From the NCBI GenBank assembly GCA_004352715.1, contig SCFE01000100.1:992231-1056230 (forward strand): a stretch of 64,000 nt of DNA, given 5' to 3'. Of the stretch, positions 12,001 through 24,646 are shown piece by piece (the stretch's first letter is position 1; each line of letters begins with the position of its first letter). The notes below the pieces were generated by a model. The model was not told the origin of the DNA and ran no database searches. It was given only the letters and a program-made list of their open reading frames with translations. The DNA comes from Hofstenia miamia. Taxonomy: Eukaryota > Xenacoelomorpha > Acoela. The position numbers and the translations under genes are program-made.

Positions 12001-12955
12001 CCTTGTGTAGTGTACTATAAATTTGACATATATGCATGTGAGGACAGTTAATTGTCATATTAAAGATTTGGCATTGTTTTCGATATTGATGAAAATGAAA
12101 TTACACTCAAGGATTTCCCCTTGTAATGTCTAATTCGCGTGGAATAGCCCGACTTTGACAGGTTAAGCCAAATTGTCATAAGATTTCATGGAAAAAATTC
12201 AATTATATAAGAAATTGATTATATAATTTAATTCATTCAATTAATTAGTTGCGATTACAATTGTTGTAGAATCACTTTTCGTTCAACCCCTTCAGTGCAA
12301 TATTCATGTATATAATATTGAAATATCCTCAACTATCGTGATAATGTGACGCTTGAATCAGTCGCATGCTTACATTTATCACATGAACGACCATGCTTGT
12401 GCTTAACAACTTTAGATAAATATACCAGTAGGGAACAGGTTGCGTTCTTTTACCCAACCCGATCCGTCGAACGGTACCCGTGACGCTCACCGTCTAGAAC
12501 TGATATGTGACCCAACCCGAACAAAGAAATATTGCTAGTATAATAATCACAAAATGCTTTAACAAAAATAAAAAAAGACAAAAATAATAAAAATCAATTA
12601 GCCTTTTAGAATTTTTAGAATGTTTTATATCCAAATTCTTTCCTTAAATCCGTTAGTGTTTTTATACCCTAACTATCACAAATTACTCACGACCAACCCA
12701 GTTAAATTTTCACCCCATCCTCGGGGTGAGTGGTCTGATTAGCTTCCTACCCTGAAATATACGGTAGATATAATTATTAGTGTACATACAATTTATGATC
12801 TGCATAATGAAATTGAGATTAGCTACACTTTTACACAATGCATATAGTAAGCGACATTAGTTGTCAACAGCTTATTCAACAGATGATACATAAAGTATAC
12901 AAAAATAAAATTATGAAAATAAATCCGAAGAAAGGCAGAAAAAACAAGGGAGGAA
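9036..12955. other. Unassigned AT-rich region
   Basis: About 3.9 kb with no reading frame I can relate to a family. Short open frames at 9101-9396 and 9476-9682 have no recognisable domain. A GC-rich patch with repeated AACCCGA/AACCCAA words lies at 12430-12530. Confidence 0.4.
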
Positions 12956-13001
12956 TTGAGAAAAATAAAAGGAATTAATGTAAAAAAAATCGTGTAAATT
13001 T

Positions 13002-13499
13002 TTGCCTAAGCTTAAGTTATCGAATATACCAATATACGAAGATATTGAAGATATAAACAACTTCAACAAGCTTTACCATTCCAATCCTGTTCTAAAAATT
13101 GTTTGCACTGAGGAATTAACTGTTATTTTTTCTAACGTAAATAATCTCAAAAGATGTAAAGACGTGATTATCAAAGTTTCGCTTAAACTAAGAAATACAA
13201 TGATAAACAGCAAAATTCGATATGGTTTAAGTATCATCCATATAATTGATCATCACTACATAAGAATGTGCAGTTCATGTGGAGGCTATGGTCATCCTAC
13301 AAAGACTTGTAAATATGATGCTATTTGTTGCATGTATTGCATAGAAAACCGCAATTACAAAAATTGTCCAAACAAAGATACAAAGAACATTCAGAAATGC
13401 ATTAATTGTTTAAGATCAAAAATTAAAAACTCCCAAGTTCATAATGTATTTAATCCACACTGCCCAATATACCAAATACTAAAAAAATATTTTGATTAA
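13002..13499 (+). pseudogene. LINE A copy 1, ORF1-like zinc-knuckle protein (5'-truncated)
   Basis: Codons from 13002 begin LPKLKLSNIPIYE and align with LPKLIITNIPIYE of the copy at 61850, so the true start lay upstream and was lost. Toward the C-terminus is CSSCGGYGHPTKTC, a CX2CX4HX4C zinc knuckle, followed by further cysteine pairs (CCMYC, CINC) and a terminal PHCPIY. Such proteins bind element RNA in the cytoplasm as part of the retrotransposition particle. The frame stops at 13497-13499, before the endonuclease frame. The 165 codons are open, which is notable in a copy otherwise full of stops. Confidence 0.8.
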
Positions 13500-13599
13500 A
13501 AAAAATTTTTATGAATAATAATTCACGATGTCTTTCAATTAATGATTTAGAAAGCACATTATTACACATCAAACAAAGTCCTAAATACATTAATTTTCA

Positions 13600-14252
13600 A
13601 TGTATTCGAAACAAATTTGAAAAATTACATGATCTAATGGAAAACTTCCATTTCTGGAATCACAGAAACATGGTTGAAATACAATGATACAATACCAATT
13701 TGTAAAGAAGATTTCAAAATATTCAGAAAAGATAGAAATCTAAACAAATCTGACAAACTTAGAGGTGGTGGGGTTTTATTATTAGTACCCAAGAAAATTT
13801 CGCCGAAACTAAGAATCGATATAAATAATAGTAATCAAAATTTTGAAAACTTATAGATAGTACTAAAAACAAACCACGAAATAATTTTAGTCAATATTAG
13901 TTATTGTAATAGAAAACAAGCATTTATTAAATATCAAGAAATTTTACACGAAGAACTTTCCATGGCTTACAATGAAAGAAAGAAGATCATAATAATGGGA
14001 AATTATAACCAAAACTATTTAAATCAAAACGAATGTAATAATATTCACGGCCTAATAGATATTTTTAACATGGACGTATTAAATAAAACTACATCAACTC
14101 ACATAAGCAGTAGAAATTCATCATTAATTGATTACATAATATGTGATGCTTCTGAAATATCGAATTATGAAACGTTTGTCTTAGATGGTCTATTGGCTAA
14201 TCATTTAATTACCTGCAGCATGTTCACCAAAAACGAAGTAAATGTTTCTTGA
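13600..14252 (+). pseudogene. LINE A copy 1, APE-type endonuclease
   Basis: Pieces in more than one frame give ITETWLK (the conserved active-site glutamate block, about 13655-13680), RGGGVLLLV, VNISYCNRK, IIIMGNYNQNYL, SLIDYII and ANHLI. These are the successive blocks of an exonuclease-endonuclease-phosphatase fold. A stop (TAG) at 13854 and frame changes break it. Two catalytic positions are altered: GDxN is GNYN, and the terminal SDH is ANH. In intact elements this enzyme nicks the genomic target to prime reverse transcription. The zinc-knuckle ORF lies just upstream and the RT follows. Confidence 0.8.
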
Positions 14253-14589
14253 AACAAAGCAATAATATTTTTATTCATTCAACTAAGCATTATCAGAGAA
14301 GCAATTTATTGATAGACTTGCTAAATCTAAACTGGACATGTTTATATAACTTTCAATCAATTGATGAAAAGTTAGAATTTATAACTGGCTATGCTTTACG
14401 ACAAACATTGTCCAATAACTAAAATTAAGAAACAAGATAAAACTCTATTTGTAAAGTGGAAGATATGGATTTCAAAATAAACTAAACAGTTAGTTAAAGA
14501 AAAGCATAAGCAAACTATTGTAAAAATAGATGTCCAGAAAATCTCAAAAAATACAAGAAATTAAGAAATACTGTATCTAATAAATTAAA

Positions 14590-15215
14590 ATACGAGCTTA
14601 ACGAATTTTTGACACGATCTTTTAATGATGGAAGGAATGTAGCAAGAAAATGGCTATACATCAATGAAGTTATGAAAGAAAAAATTAACAAAGATATCAA
14701 ATGTCTAGTTAGCAATGAAGGAAAAATCTTTGAAAAAAGCATTGAAATTGCAAATATTATGAATGAACACTTTGTGAAACTTGGTAAATTTCAAGATGAA
14801 GATTCTATTAAAGAAATTACTAAATTCAATTACCATCATAACATAAATTTGAAACACTCATCTTTTAAATTTAAATATGTTTCACTTCATGATTTTTGTA
14901 AATGCTCATAAATGATAAAAACAAGTAAATCAAAAGGCACAAGTTACTATCCTCTATGGTTCTTAAAACACGCTCTATATGTATTAGCAAGACCATTATG
15001 TGATTTTTTCAATGAATGTATTTACCATTCCTATTTCCCTAAACAATAAAAATGGCTGAAGTTATTCCCATTTTTAAAAAGGGCAATAATGAGAAAACAG
15101 AGAATTACCGTCCAATATCTATTCTCTCAGGAATAAGCAAAATTTTTGAAAAACTCATATATAAACAATTAACGGTTTACATTGAAGAGAATAAACTTTT
15201 AAGCAAACACTTCAA
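14590..15215 (+). pseudogene. LINE A copy 1, reverse transcriptase, N-terminal part
   Basis: The frame at 14609-14911 gives the pre-RT linker (DIKCLVSNEGK..., MNEHF). The following frames give SKGTSYYPLWFLKHAL and, at 15052-15215, AEVIPIFKKGN, NYRPISILS and ISKIFEKLIYKQL, which are RT blocks 0 to 2. Similarity stops abruptly after LLSKH near 15215, where an opposite-strand LINE begins, and resumes at about 16525 with the expected next block (FRKGLSTKYALIET). The protein is split by stops at 14909, 15047 and others. Confidence 0.82.
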
Positions 15216-16520
15216 TAGCTATTTATTCGTTTGTTTGTGCACATTGATGTTCTATACAATATATACAAATATAGATACAAAATGTGCAAACTACAAACTA
15301 AGCTACAAAATAATAAATTTAAAACAATTAAAAAAACACACAACACTATTTACAAATTAAAAGAATTAAGATTTGCTGGATTTAATACTTCGCCATACAT
15401 TTAATTTTTTAGATGATCCCAGTAAATACTGTTCAGCAAAGAGATTTTGTTTCAACAAGCGTTTAAAGGACTTTATATTGGGAGTACAGCGGATGTTAGG
15501 ATCTAGATTATTCCAGCGTGTACAGGCATTTACAAAGAAAGAGCAACTCCCTTATCTATTTCTAGATAACATTCTGCTGAAACATTTGCTGCCTCTCTTA
15601 TGGTAGTTAATGTAATTATCAAAGAATAATGTGCTTGTAGTTAGCTTTTCTATGTATTTATACAGAGTTATTAGACTAATGTAAATTGTGAAGTATTTTG
15701 GTGACAACATTTTAATTTCATTGAGCATTCTACCCGTCACTTGTCTACCAATGCCATACATTGCTGTTAATGACCAGTTGAACACTGTATTTATGCGCTC
15801 TGATAATTCTGTGCTTATGTTGATAGTTTCTGGTTACTAGAGCATCTATTAAAGTCTTGTTTTTAGTGATATTTTTTATCTGGCGAATACTCTGGATACC
15901 TGCTACCATTTTACCAAGTTTGCTTTTAACAAACAACTTGAAGTTGAGATTTCTATCAATCTCAACACCCAGGTACTTAATTTCATTTGACTGGAATTTC
16001 TGGCGCCTCATTACCTGTGCTCAATTTTATATTCCTTGCAAGATCTCTGGATTCATTTGGAGAAAACACCGTAAACTGCGTCTTTTACTAGTTCAAATTT
16101 AATTTATGCTGTTGAAGATATCTCTTAATGTTCATGTGATGAGATTGTAAATATTGTGTTGCTATGATTGGACTACTATGATTTGTTATTATACATATAT
16201 CGCAAGCATATTGAATTATATTGCAATTTCTTACATATTTACAGAGATCATTTATGAACATGTTAAAAAGAATAGGCTCAAGTACTGAACCTTGGGGTAC
16301 TCCTTTGTCTGTGGTTACAAAATTTGAATATATGTTATTTACTTTGACACGCTGTTGTCTACAACTTAAGAAACTTTGCAGCAATTTTCTACTTAGCTCA
16401 TTAAATACATATCTTTGTAATTTCTGATCTAATATATGAAAATGTAGGCTGTCAAATGCTTTGCTCAGATCAATCAAAGCTACACTACTGCTAAGACCGT
16501 TATTTAAGTTAAACAGCAAT
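15215..16520 (-). mobile_element. LINE family C fragment nested in LINE A copy 1
   Basis: A 5'-truncated minus-strand LINE. It starts within RT (16519-16088: LLFNLN..., [46 protein letters not shown]). It continues with the post-RT region (16011-15745: IKYLGVEIDRNLNF; then 15785-15552) and ends in an A/T-rich 3' tail with AATAAA close to 15225. The RT catalytic box reads YACD in place of YADD, so the first catalytic Asp is lost. Because LINE A coding sequence resumes on the far side, this copy landed in LINE A and is the younger insertion. A target duplication is not obvious. Confidence 0.8.
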
Positions 16521-16524
16521 TCTG

Positions 16525-17650
16525 TTTTAGAAAAGGATTATCAACAAAGTATGCACTAATTGAAACAATAGATGACAGGCGTAAAAAATTAGACAAAGAA
16601 GTAAAAGTTTATATTGCTTCACTATATATATCAAAGGCCTTTAATTCAGTTAATCATGATTTACTATTTAAAAAACTAAGAACAAAATATATTTTTAGTA
16701 ATTCATCAATCCAATTTTTGAAATCATATATATTTGTCACAACACGTGAAAGTAAACAATCTATCGTCAAAACACCTATTGATGAATAATGGAGTGCCAC
16801 AAGGATCAGTTTTAGGGCCACTATTATTCAATCTATATGTAAATGATATTCCTATCTTCATTGAATGCAAATTCATTTAATTTGCAGACGATAATTTATT
16901 ATATACATCCAAAATAAAGATTTTACAAGAACATATAACCAAAGTAAAGAAATTTTATGAACAGAATATAATTAAATATTTAGAAAACTACATTTATGAT
17001 TATAAAGAATAAAAATGGAAAAAGTGAACCATTAGAATCAATATATGTTGAAAAAATATCATTTATGAAACTAAGAAAATTAAATATCTTGGTATTGAAA
17101 TTGACAATGAAATTAAATTTACAGATCAGATAAATGCAACTACGAAGAAAATGCTCTATGGAGTTAAATTGCTAACTAATATTCAACAGATATTACCAAT
17201 ATAGTGGAGAATTATATTACTAAGAGCTCTTATACTGTCAAATTTTTTAAATTATTTTTTATCTACCAATGTTATCAAGAAAATATTTAAAAAACTTATA
17301 GAAGTTTTTAATTGGGCAATTAATACAATCTGTAGTAAAAACGATCAAATTAAAATATTAGAAAAACATAATATTGAATGATTAGAGTACTTATTAACAT
17401 TAAATTGCCTCTTACTATTTTGGAAAAGACCTTCAGTAGAATTACAGAAAAATATACACAAACGTACCAAGACTTATCACAAAATCAAATTTAAAAAGAA
17501 AATCTTTGAAAAATCATTTATCAATTTTACAATTCATTTATGGAACAAACTCTATCCAGATATTAAAGATGAACGAAGTTTCAATAAATTTAAAAAATGA
17601 GTAAAAATCTCACTAAAACGAAGAAGATCCAACTACTTATCAAATTATAG
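16525..17650 (+). pseudogene. LINE A copy 1, reverse transcriptase, C-terminal part
   Basis: Resumes the RT interrupted at 15215: FRKGLSTKYALIET, then LYISKAFNSVNHDLL (the palm motif that normally reads DLSKAFD; here both aspartates are substituted), [21 protein letters not shown], and FADDNLLYT near 16880, where the catalytic Asp pair is intact. The thumb and post-RT segments follow in broken frames to about 17650. Several in-frame stops (for example 16787, 16877) make it non-functional. CpG dinucleotides are still present up to about 17615 and then nearly vanish. Confidence 0.8.
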
Positions 17651-17735
17651 GATAAAATCAATAAACTATAACAAAGCTATTGAGCAATGAAAACCAATTT
17701 ATATCCTCAAGGACAAACTTTTGATATATATATAT

Positions 17736-20167
17736 TTATAATCAGGCACATATCCATGAGCTGCCTTCCAAGTTATTAGGGCCATATTATATAAAATCAT
17801 ATGCCTCTGAGTAGTCAATTCAAGGAAACCCTTAATGTATTACTCTAAAACCAGTTGAACATTCAAATGTCAATTTTGAAAATCAACAAGATATCATTTT
17901 TTGAAAGAACCAACAATGTCTTGTTGAACTATTATCTCGTTGCCTAACATTTTGCTCAATATTTTTTATGTTTTGAAGTTATTGCATTTCTGTTAGAAGA
18001 TTATTCTAGAGTTGATAGATTTTTTTGCTGACAATGACTAATTCCACACTGTAATTGGTTTTGCTATTCTTTAAGATTTAATTGCAACTATTGTTTTTTA
18101 CATAACTCTCTAATTCATTAGTTCTCAACATTTTTATGATAAGTGAGTAATTAATGAAAATTTTGATTTATTCAATGAGATCCCTATAGTTGATGTTGTT
18201 CAACTACTGTCAATTTTGTGTGTGTGGATTCCCAAATCTACATTGACTCCTAGAGTCCATGTGGACCCCAGTTGAGAACTGCTGGTCTAAGTCAATAAAA
18301 TTTAGGCTTTTGTTATTTAATTTTTGCCAATAGCAGATTTAGTTATTTCAGTGTCTGTTCACCACCTTGCTAAGAGAAATCTATTCCCTGCAGAAGACAA
18401 CTTATTCTACTTCATTAGTGGAGGCAAACAAACATTTGCATAATTAATATAGCATTAAAACACAAAAGCTTGAAATAATGTATGAATCTTCAAAGTGGAA
18501 TTTTCAAAAGTCATTTCATCGCTGAAGAAATGCTTGCTTGAAAGTCAAGAACAGCTTTGAGATGCTTAGAAACAGATTTTCTCTCATTGAGTTTAAATTT
18601 CAAATCTATTAAAGTGTGAAATTATATTTCTCTGTTTGTTAGAGGTTATTTCTTAAGGTACTACTGTAAAAATTAATGGCTTTGCTTCAAATATATATAT
18701 TTCAATTATTTTTTGTTACAAATTTATAGTATATTTGAAAAAATGACATAGTGCTCAATAATGAGATCGAAAAGATGGAAATGATTAAATTTTTACACTG
18801 TCTGCTCCAAGTTGAAGACTCCACGAAAATTATTCAGTTTATGCAGTCCAATGATTAAGATCTGGCAATGAAAGGGCCATTGTACCGTATATTTGATTAT
18901 CAGGTCTTCTGTAACAAATGTTCAATCACAAAAGTTTCTGCATCATATCATTTCTAGGATTGTACTTTTATTGTAGATTAAATTTCTCCTCTTCATTGAA
19001 AATAATGCCCCCAGCGTGTTAATGGGCTGTGGAAGATAAGATTTTAGCTTGGTATTGATGTTTCTTGCGGTTTACTAAACAGCTTTATTAATTAGAGTTA
19101 AATGTCAAAAAGTGTTAGTGATTCAAATTCAAATGTAACCTATAATATAATTTTGATGTTCAGTAGATAAATGTTCTTACTGGGTTGAAAGCACTTTGGC
19201 AAAAGATTTTTCATAAAGAATATTTTGTGTGCTGGAGAAATAATGAATGGTTGAGCTTGAATTTCAAAAATCTGCTTATAAAATTATCTTGGTTAGAGGA
19301 AAATGCAAAGAAATTACATATTGATATCATGTAAGTATAAACAGTAACATTAATTTTGAATGACTAGAGTAGAGAATATTCAATTATGAATGAGTGAGAA
19401 GATAGATGCAATGAGGAAGAGCATTTTCTAAAAATAAAATATCTCTGTCATTGAGTCCTGAGTTTGATTTAAAAGTCTATATCACAAAGACTATTGTAAA
19501 TCATAAAACTTATATAACACAATAGTATCACTAATTGAAACTGCAATCTGTCAAAATAGATAGATACTAACTGACAAGCCACTAATACTTTTATCAATGT
19601 ACTTGGAATTAGAATTTCACACTGAAATTTGATCCAACAACAAGATTCACAAGAATCTACAAAATTATCAGTCTTGATAGTAACCTGGCAAATATAGCCT
19701 ATCTTGTCAAATTTATAGCTTTCATTGCAGTTCTGCTAATATGTAATGCAATTAATATGCAGTATATATGTTTAAATGTTTTTCATAATCTTTGCTACTA
19801 AACTGTTTCACAAAATAAGACATTGCCTAGCTTTTTGTCTTTACCTTAGTTTCAAATTTATAACCTGTTAAAAATAGCCTCAAATAAAACAGTTAATGAG
19901 AAATTTTAGAAAGAAGTCAGCTTACTGAACTATTTAAAATTAATGATTATGAGAAATATTAACAAACTCAATAAAAATTTAATTTCTCAGCAGCAAATAT
20001 TACTGTAAGCATTTGTTTTATATTTATATGTAGATTTGCTTTATATTGTCTGAATTTTCTACTTTCAAAATACAAATATTTGCCAATCGTCTCCAAGATG
20101 GCTCATATTGTTGCCTTTGATGTAATAAAAGTAATTGTTTCATCATTAGGCAAAGTTAGGTTTGCCA
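17736..20167. other. Unassigned AT-rich sequence in the CpG-poor block
   Basis: No gene, repeat family or RNA that I recognise. It contains no open frame with domain character. Confidence 0.4.
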
Positions 20168-21092
20168 TTCCAGGTTTTTCCTTTAACTTATTAAAATGGA
20201 CGTCCTGCTGATTATTCTAAAATTGAAGTGATTTTGCTCTAACAAAATTCTGAAGAGGCAAACTTAAAGCATGAAATTTGTGAAAATATTATCTGTACCA
20301 GTCAGGCTACAATATGTGTTTTGCCTGCCATGCCTAAAATTTAGCCTTAGTTAACCCAAAATATATTGAAGAAATACCTAATGAGAAACTCTGTTCTCTT
20401 AAATTCTCAATATTGTTTATATCTTATATCTTGCTGAATGAAGAATTTTGCAGTCTAGGACAGTCTTGTGTGGAGTAAAGAATGAATCAATTCCAGGAAT
20501 AACAACAATTTACAGTTATTAATATTTGTATCTTCCAAAATTCATTTACATATAGACATATGGAAAAAATATAGAAAGATTATATTAAGCAATCAATACA
20601 TTTAAAATATTTATCAGTGTGTAAAGTTTNTTCCAGGTTTTTCCTTTAACTTATTAAAATGGACGTCCTGCTGATTATTCTAAAATTGAAGTGATTTTGC
20701 TCTAACAAAATTCTGAAGAGGCAAACTTAAAGCATGAAATTTGTGAAAATATTATCTGTACCAGTCAGGCTACAATATGTGTTTTGCCTGCCATGCCTAA
20801 AATTTAGCCTTAGTTAACCCAAAATATATTGAAGAAATACCTAATGAGAAACTCTGTTCTCTTAAATTCTCAATATTGTTTATATCTTATATCTTGCTGA
20901 ATGAAGAATTTTGCAGTCTAGGACAGTCTTGTGTGGAGTAAAGAATGAATCAATTCCAGGAATAACAACAATTTACAGTTATTAATATTTGTATCTTCCA
21001 AAATTCATTTACATATAGACATATGGAAAAAATATAGAAAGATTATATTAAGCAATCAATACATTTAATATATTTATCAGTGTGTAAAGTTT
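20168..21092. repeat. 462-bp direct duplication joined by a single N
   Basis: 20168-20629 and 20631-21092 are the same length. I see one substitution between them (aaaata versus aatata near the end). They meet at an N at 20630. Near-identity plus the N favours an unmerged assembly overlap over a biological tandem duplication. Confidence 0.85.
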
Positions 21093-22475
21093 CAACCAGA
21101 GATGAGCATGGCCTGGGGTAAGGTGTTGATAAAAATGTGAATACCAAATTTTTGGATTTTATATGAAATCAATTTTAATGATTTGGCAATTATTTCCAAA
21201 AGTTTGACAAGCATTTCAAAGATTTCCTAAACTTTGCAAATTTTGTAGGATGATTTTATACATTTTTAAAAATATATCACATATTAGACAATACATCACA
21301 TCCACCAAACATAACTATTTAATGTACCACAAAATCAGTTGACAGAACAGCTTGCATAGTATACATAACTGTGTGTACAGTTAGTAAGTTGAACCCATAC
21401 TCTCTCAGTTGTGGTTTAAGGCACATTATAGCTTTACATCAAGATATGATCATGTTTCACAATGAAATTAGGAATAATTCACTGTTTCCTCAAATGACAC
21501 TACATGTTGCTTATGATGACTAAATTCTGGGTAGTAACTGCAACAGTTATCCCTTTAGTAGTCTTTATATCTCTTCTATCATTTTTAGCATGTTCTTTAT
21601 TCCAACTTTTGACTTCAGCATATTTCTTCTATTTTTGTGATTTATACATCACTTTTTTATATTTGTTTCTTGATAAAAATGTACAAATACCTCTTGCAAG
21701 GAGTGGTGACTCATTGCTTCATCAAAACCTAGTGAAGCATAGTGTAAACATTGTCTCTTGACATCTTATCTAGTTCAGATGCTACTGCACTTATTAGGGT
21801 TATCACCTCTACTCACTTTGTGACATCAGAAGCACTTGGACATGCTCTCCACCACCCCAAGTTGCCTGTGCCAGAAAACAATGCATAAAGCAGTGGTGGG
21901 TTCATTCCTGAGATCTTTTTCTTTATCTTATGTATTGGTTAGTTTATCAGTAATCCTTTCTCAAAAAGATCTAAAAGAGTACTTTTTCCATTATTAAATA
22001 TTCATTCCAAGGTTTTCTCCAGCTATCAACTTGGATCTCACAGCTTTATATTGCTGTCAATATGCTGTGCTATGACTGAGTTCACAAGGGATAATCTGGG
22101 AAAGATTAATATGGATAAATCAGAACAATATAAAATTGAACTCCAGTAAATCCACATAATATGTATATTAGAAATCCAAGAATAAAACCATGCATAGATC
22201 AACAATATATTCTTCTTTAGCTATAGCCAGGGTTTATATTTAAAACAAACAATGATATTTGAAGCATCTCAGACCATAATACAACAATAATTGAAAATTT
22301 ATGAAATGTGAATACATATATATATATATATTTATTTATACATATATTTATACATATATATGTGTATGTGTCTGTGTGTAGTGGAAGAACATTGATGAAA
22401 TATCTCAAAGAAGATGTAACTCAAATAGGATAGACTGGAACAATTTCATTAAATGAAAGTCTTGCAAATAGATCA
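21093..22475. other. Unassigned CpG-free sequence
   Basis: An 85-codon open frame at 21504-21761 has no recognisable domain. A short TA/TG microsatellite lies at about 22315-22380. Nothing else is identified. Confidence 0.35.
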
Positions 22476-22799
22476 AGAAGATCAACAGAATCAATGAGGA
22501 ACATACCCATTTTTGATACAATTGATAAAGATCCACCAGAAATCCCATTAAGCATTGTTTCCCATCTATTATGAACATGCAAAAGAATATCTTGTGGAAG
22601 AAATAGTCTATGCTATTGGGTCTTTAGAAATCACTGGGCAATACTTGCACCAATTTATCTGTCTATTAAAACTGGTGAATTCCCTAATTGCTACAAAAGA
22701 TCAGACATAATACAAAATTTTATTGCAAATTTTCTTAAATTTAATAATGATTTAAATCTAAAGAGCAAAGATTTAAAGTTCCTTTACAGTTATCAAGTT

Positions 22800-23191
22800 A
22801 AAACTGGAGATTATGTAGTAGTATGCAGAGCATCTGCTGAAAGTTGCAAGCTATTGTCTGAAGCTACATTTTTGAAATATGAAAACAAAATATGTAATGT
22901 GAAAGATTTAATCAAACTCCATTATTGTATTAAATGTTTATCATTTGGACATTGGAAAAATGAATGTAATTCAACTGAAACTAATTGTATTCAACTGAAA
23001 CTAATTGTATGTATTGTGTACAAAATCATTCCTATGTGAACTGTACAGCAAAAAGTGACACTTCCAAGCAAATTTGTTTCTGTTGCAAAAATGTTAATGC
23101 AGATGAGTTAAAGATTGTGTCAGGATCACATTTTGCAATGTCAACTAAATGTCCAATATATAGCAAACAATGCAATATATTTAAAAAGTAA
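22800..23191 (+). pseudogene. LINE A-like copy 2, zinc-knuckle ORF1
   Basis: Two overlapping frames carry one protein: 22854-23039 with KDLIKLHYCIKCLSFGHWKNEC (CX2CX4HX4C knuckle) and 22985-23191 with ETNCMYCVQNHSYVNC, ICFCCKN and MSTKCPIY. This is the same layout of knuckle, cysteine pairs and terminal CPIY as the proteins at 13002 and 62000. A short duplication (AACTGAAACTAATTGTAT at about 22973 and 22993) causes the frame change between the halves. The N-terminal part upstream is only vaguely visible (GSLEITGQYLHQF near 22620). The role inferred from the family is RNA binding in the retrotransposition particle. Confidence 0.7.
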
Positions 23192-23289
23192 AATTTATTA
23201 GGGTGATCATCATGATTGACTAGTGAAATGTGCAATTCCTTCATTTATGCTCATTAATGCTGGAAATTTCACAAGTTTTCAGCTCTAGG

Positions 23290-23930
23290 TAAGTTGAACA
23301 ATTCATTGACAATTGATTTAAATTCCTACAATGTGGATAATTGTGTTATAACAGAATCATTCTTAAAAACAAAGCATCCTGATTCATATTATATGAACAA
23401 CAAATTTAATCTAAAATGATGTGATTGCATCATTTGCAAATGTACAAAACCTGAGTGCAACTTATCACATAGTGAGTTGGTTTACTGGTATATCTAGCAA
23501 AGCATTTAGTTTCTGAAACAATAAATATCTCTAAGGATGTTGAATCCATGTGGATAAAAGTTATATATTTAATCTAAAAAGACCTTTGTTGTAAAATGTC
23601 ACATACTTCACTCCTCAAAGTAACACAAAAAATCTGTACAATTGCTTAAATGATACTCTTATCACAATGACAGATGAATTCCCTAATGCAATTATTCTAC
23701 TATGTGGAGACTGGAATAATTTCAACTTTAATCAATTATTAATTTCTTGGAATCTATGTATTATTGATTCACCTCCAACTTGAAATAATTCATTTTTGGA
23801 TAGGTTTTACACAAATTGTCCACATCTTTTCAACTCAGCTACATGCTTTAAGCCACATTTTAAAACTGATCATTTAGGATTGGTATTAAAACCTAAAATG
23901 CATTTACCAGCTGTATGAAAATGAGAATAT
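23290..23930 (+). pseudogene. LINE A-like copy 2, APE-type endonuclease relic
   Basis: Scattered frames give VITESFLKTKHPD (block containing the metal-binding glutamate), ILLCGDWNNFNFN (GDxN block with the Asp and Asn intact here), FLDRFYTNCPHLFNSATCF and TDHLGLVLKP (SDH-like block). Frequent stops between the blocks make the protein non-functional. The block order and spacing match the endonucleases at 13600 and 62456. Confidence 0.65.
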
Positions 23931-24139
23931 TTTATTGATTATAGTTTCAAATATAAGGCTTCATTAAATAATAAAATATCTTTTGTAAATTTTGAATTGT
24001 TTTGTGAAGATGATGGTATTGAAAGTTGATTAAGTAACTTTGAAACTTTCTTAAGGGATCTGATAGACAATACCTTTCTAAAAGATGGGTAACTATTAGT
24101 GATCATGATCCTTTTTGGGTTACACCTAGAGTAAAGTAC

Positions 24140-24642
24140 ATGTTAAATCAAAAATCCAAAGCAAAAAGATCACATCAAATATCTGAATTCTTATCAAGTG
24201 ATGCTAAGATTAAAGATGCTTTAAATCAACAGTTAGCAGAAAGATCTAAATATAAAAAAGTAATTGTGTATGAAACACCAACTATATTCAATATTGATTA
24301 TAACAATCCAGTGCAAATTCCACTTAATATTGTATCATACAATTTGCAACAATGTAAAAAGTCTACTCCTGGACCAAATAGAATACCTAATTGGATATTT
24401 AATCATTATTGGGATATTTTAAGCCTTATTTACCATTACTTCTGTAATAGGTTTCTTTCTATTAGAAAATTTCCTATTCATTATAAAAGTGCAGATCTAT
24501 ATCCATTGCTGAAAAGTGCATTTCAAAAACTAATGATGATATACATGGCATAAATGTTACATCACTGTCTACTAGGCTTTTTGAAAAGGTCATTCACTCA
24601 CAATACATTTCCCCTAGGATTGTAGCAAAAGGTGATAAGTAT
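24140..24642 (+). pseudogene. LINE A-like copy 2, reverse transcriptase, N-terminal part
   Basis: An open frame of 137 codons contains CKKSTPGPNRIPNWIF, the typical pre-palm block (K-S-PGPDGIP), then KFPIHYKSADLYPLLKS. After a frameshift it reads INVTSLSTRLFEKVIHSQYI. The coding sequence stops at GDKYQ where a solo LTR begins, and resumes on its far side with QFAYRKEQST, so the LTR cut one RT gene in two. Confidence 0.78.
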
Positions 24643-24646
24643 CAAT

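Larger units (their letters stand above)
12960..17735 (+). mobile_element. LINE family A copy 1 (non-LTR retrotransposon), interrupted
   Basis: In order: zinc-knuckle ORF1 tail (13002-13499), APE-type endonuclease (about 13600-14252), reverse transcriptase N-part (about 14590-15215), a minus-strand LINE insertion (about 15215-16520), then the RT remainder with [13 protein letters not shown] and FADD (16525-16910) and the post-RT region to about 17650. The same order appears in copies at about 22480-26860 and 61290 onward. The copy contains many stops and is dead. The ends are approximate. Confidence 0.85.

Noticed and set aside
21504-21761. 85-codon hydrophobic frame
   Set aside because: AT/T-rich sequence produces hydrophobic residues; no family match and no context.
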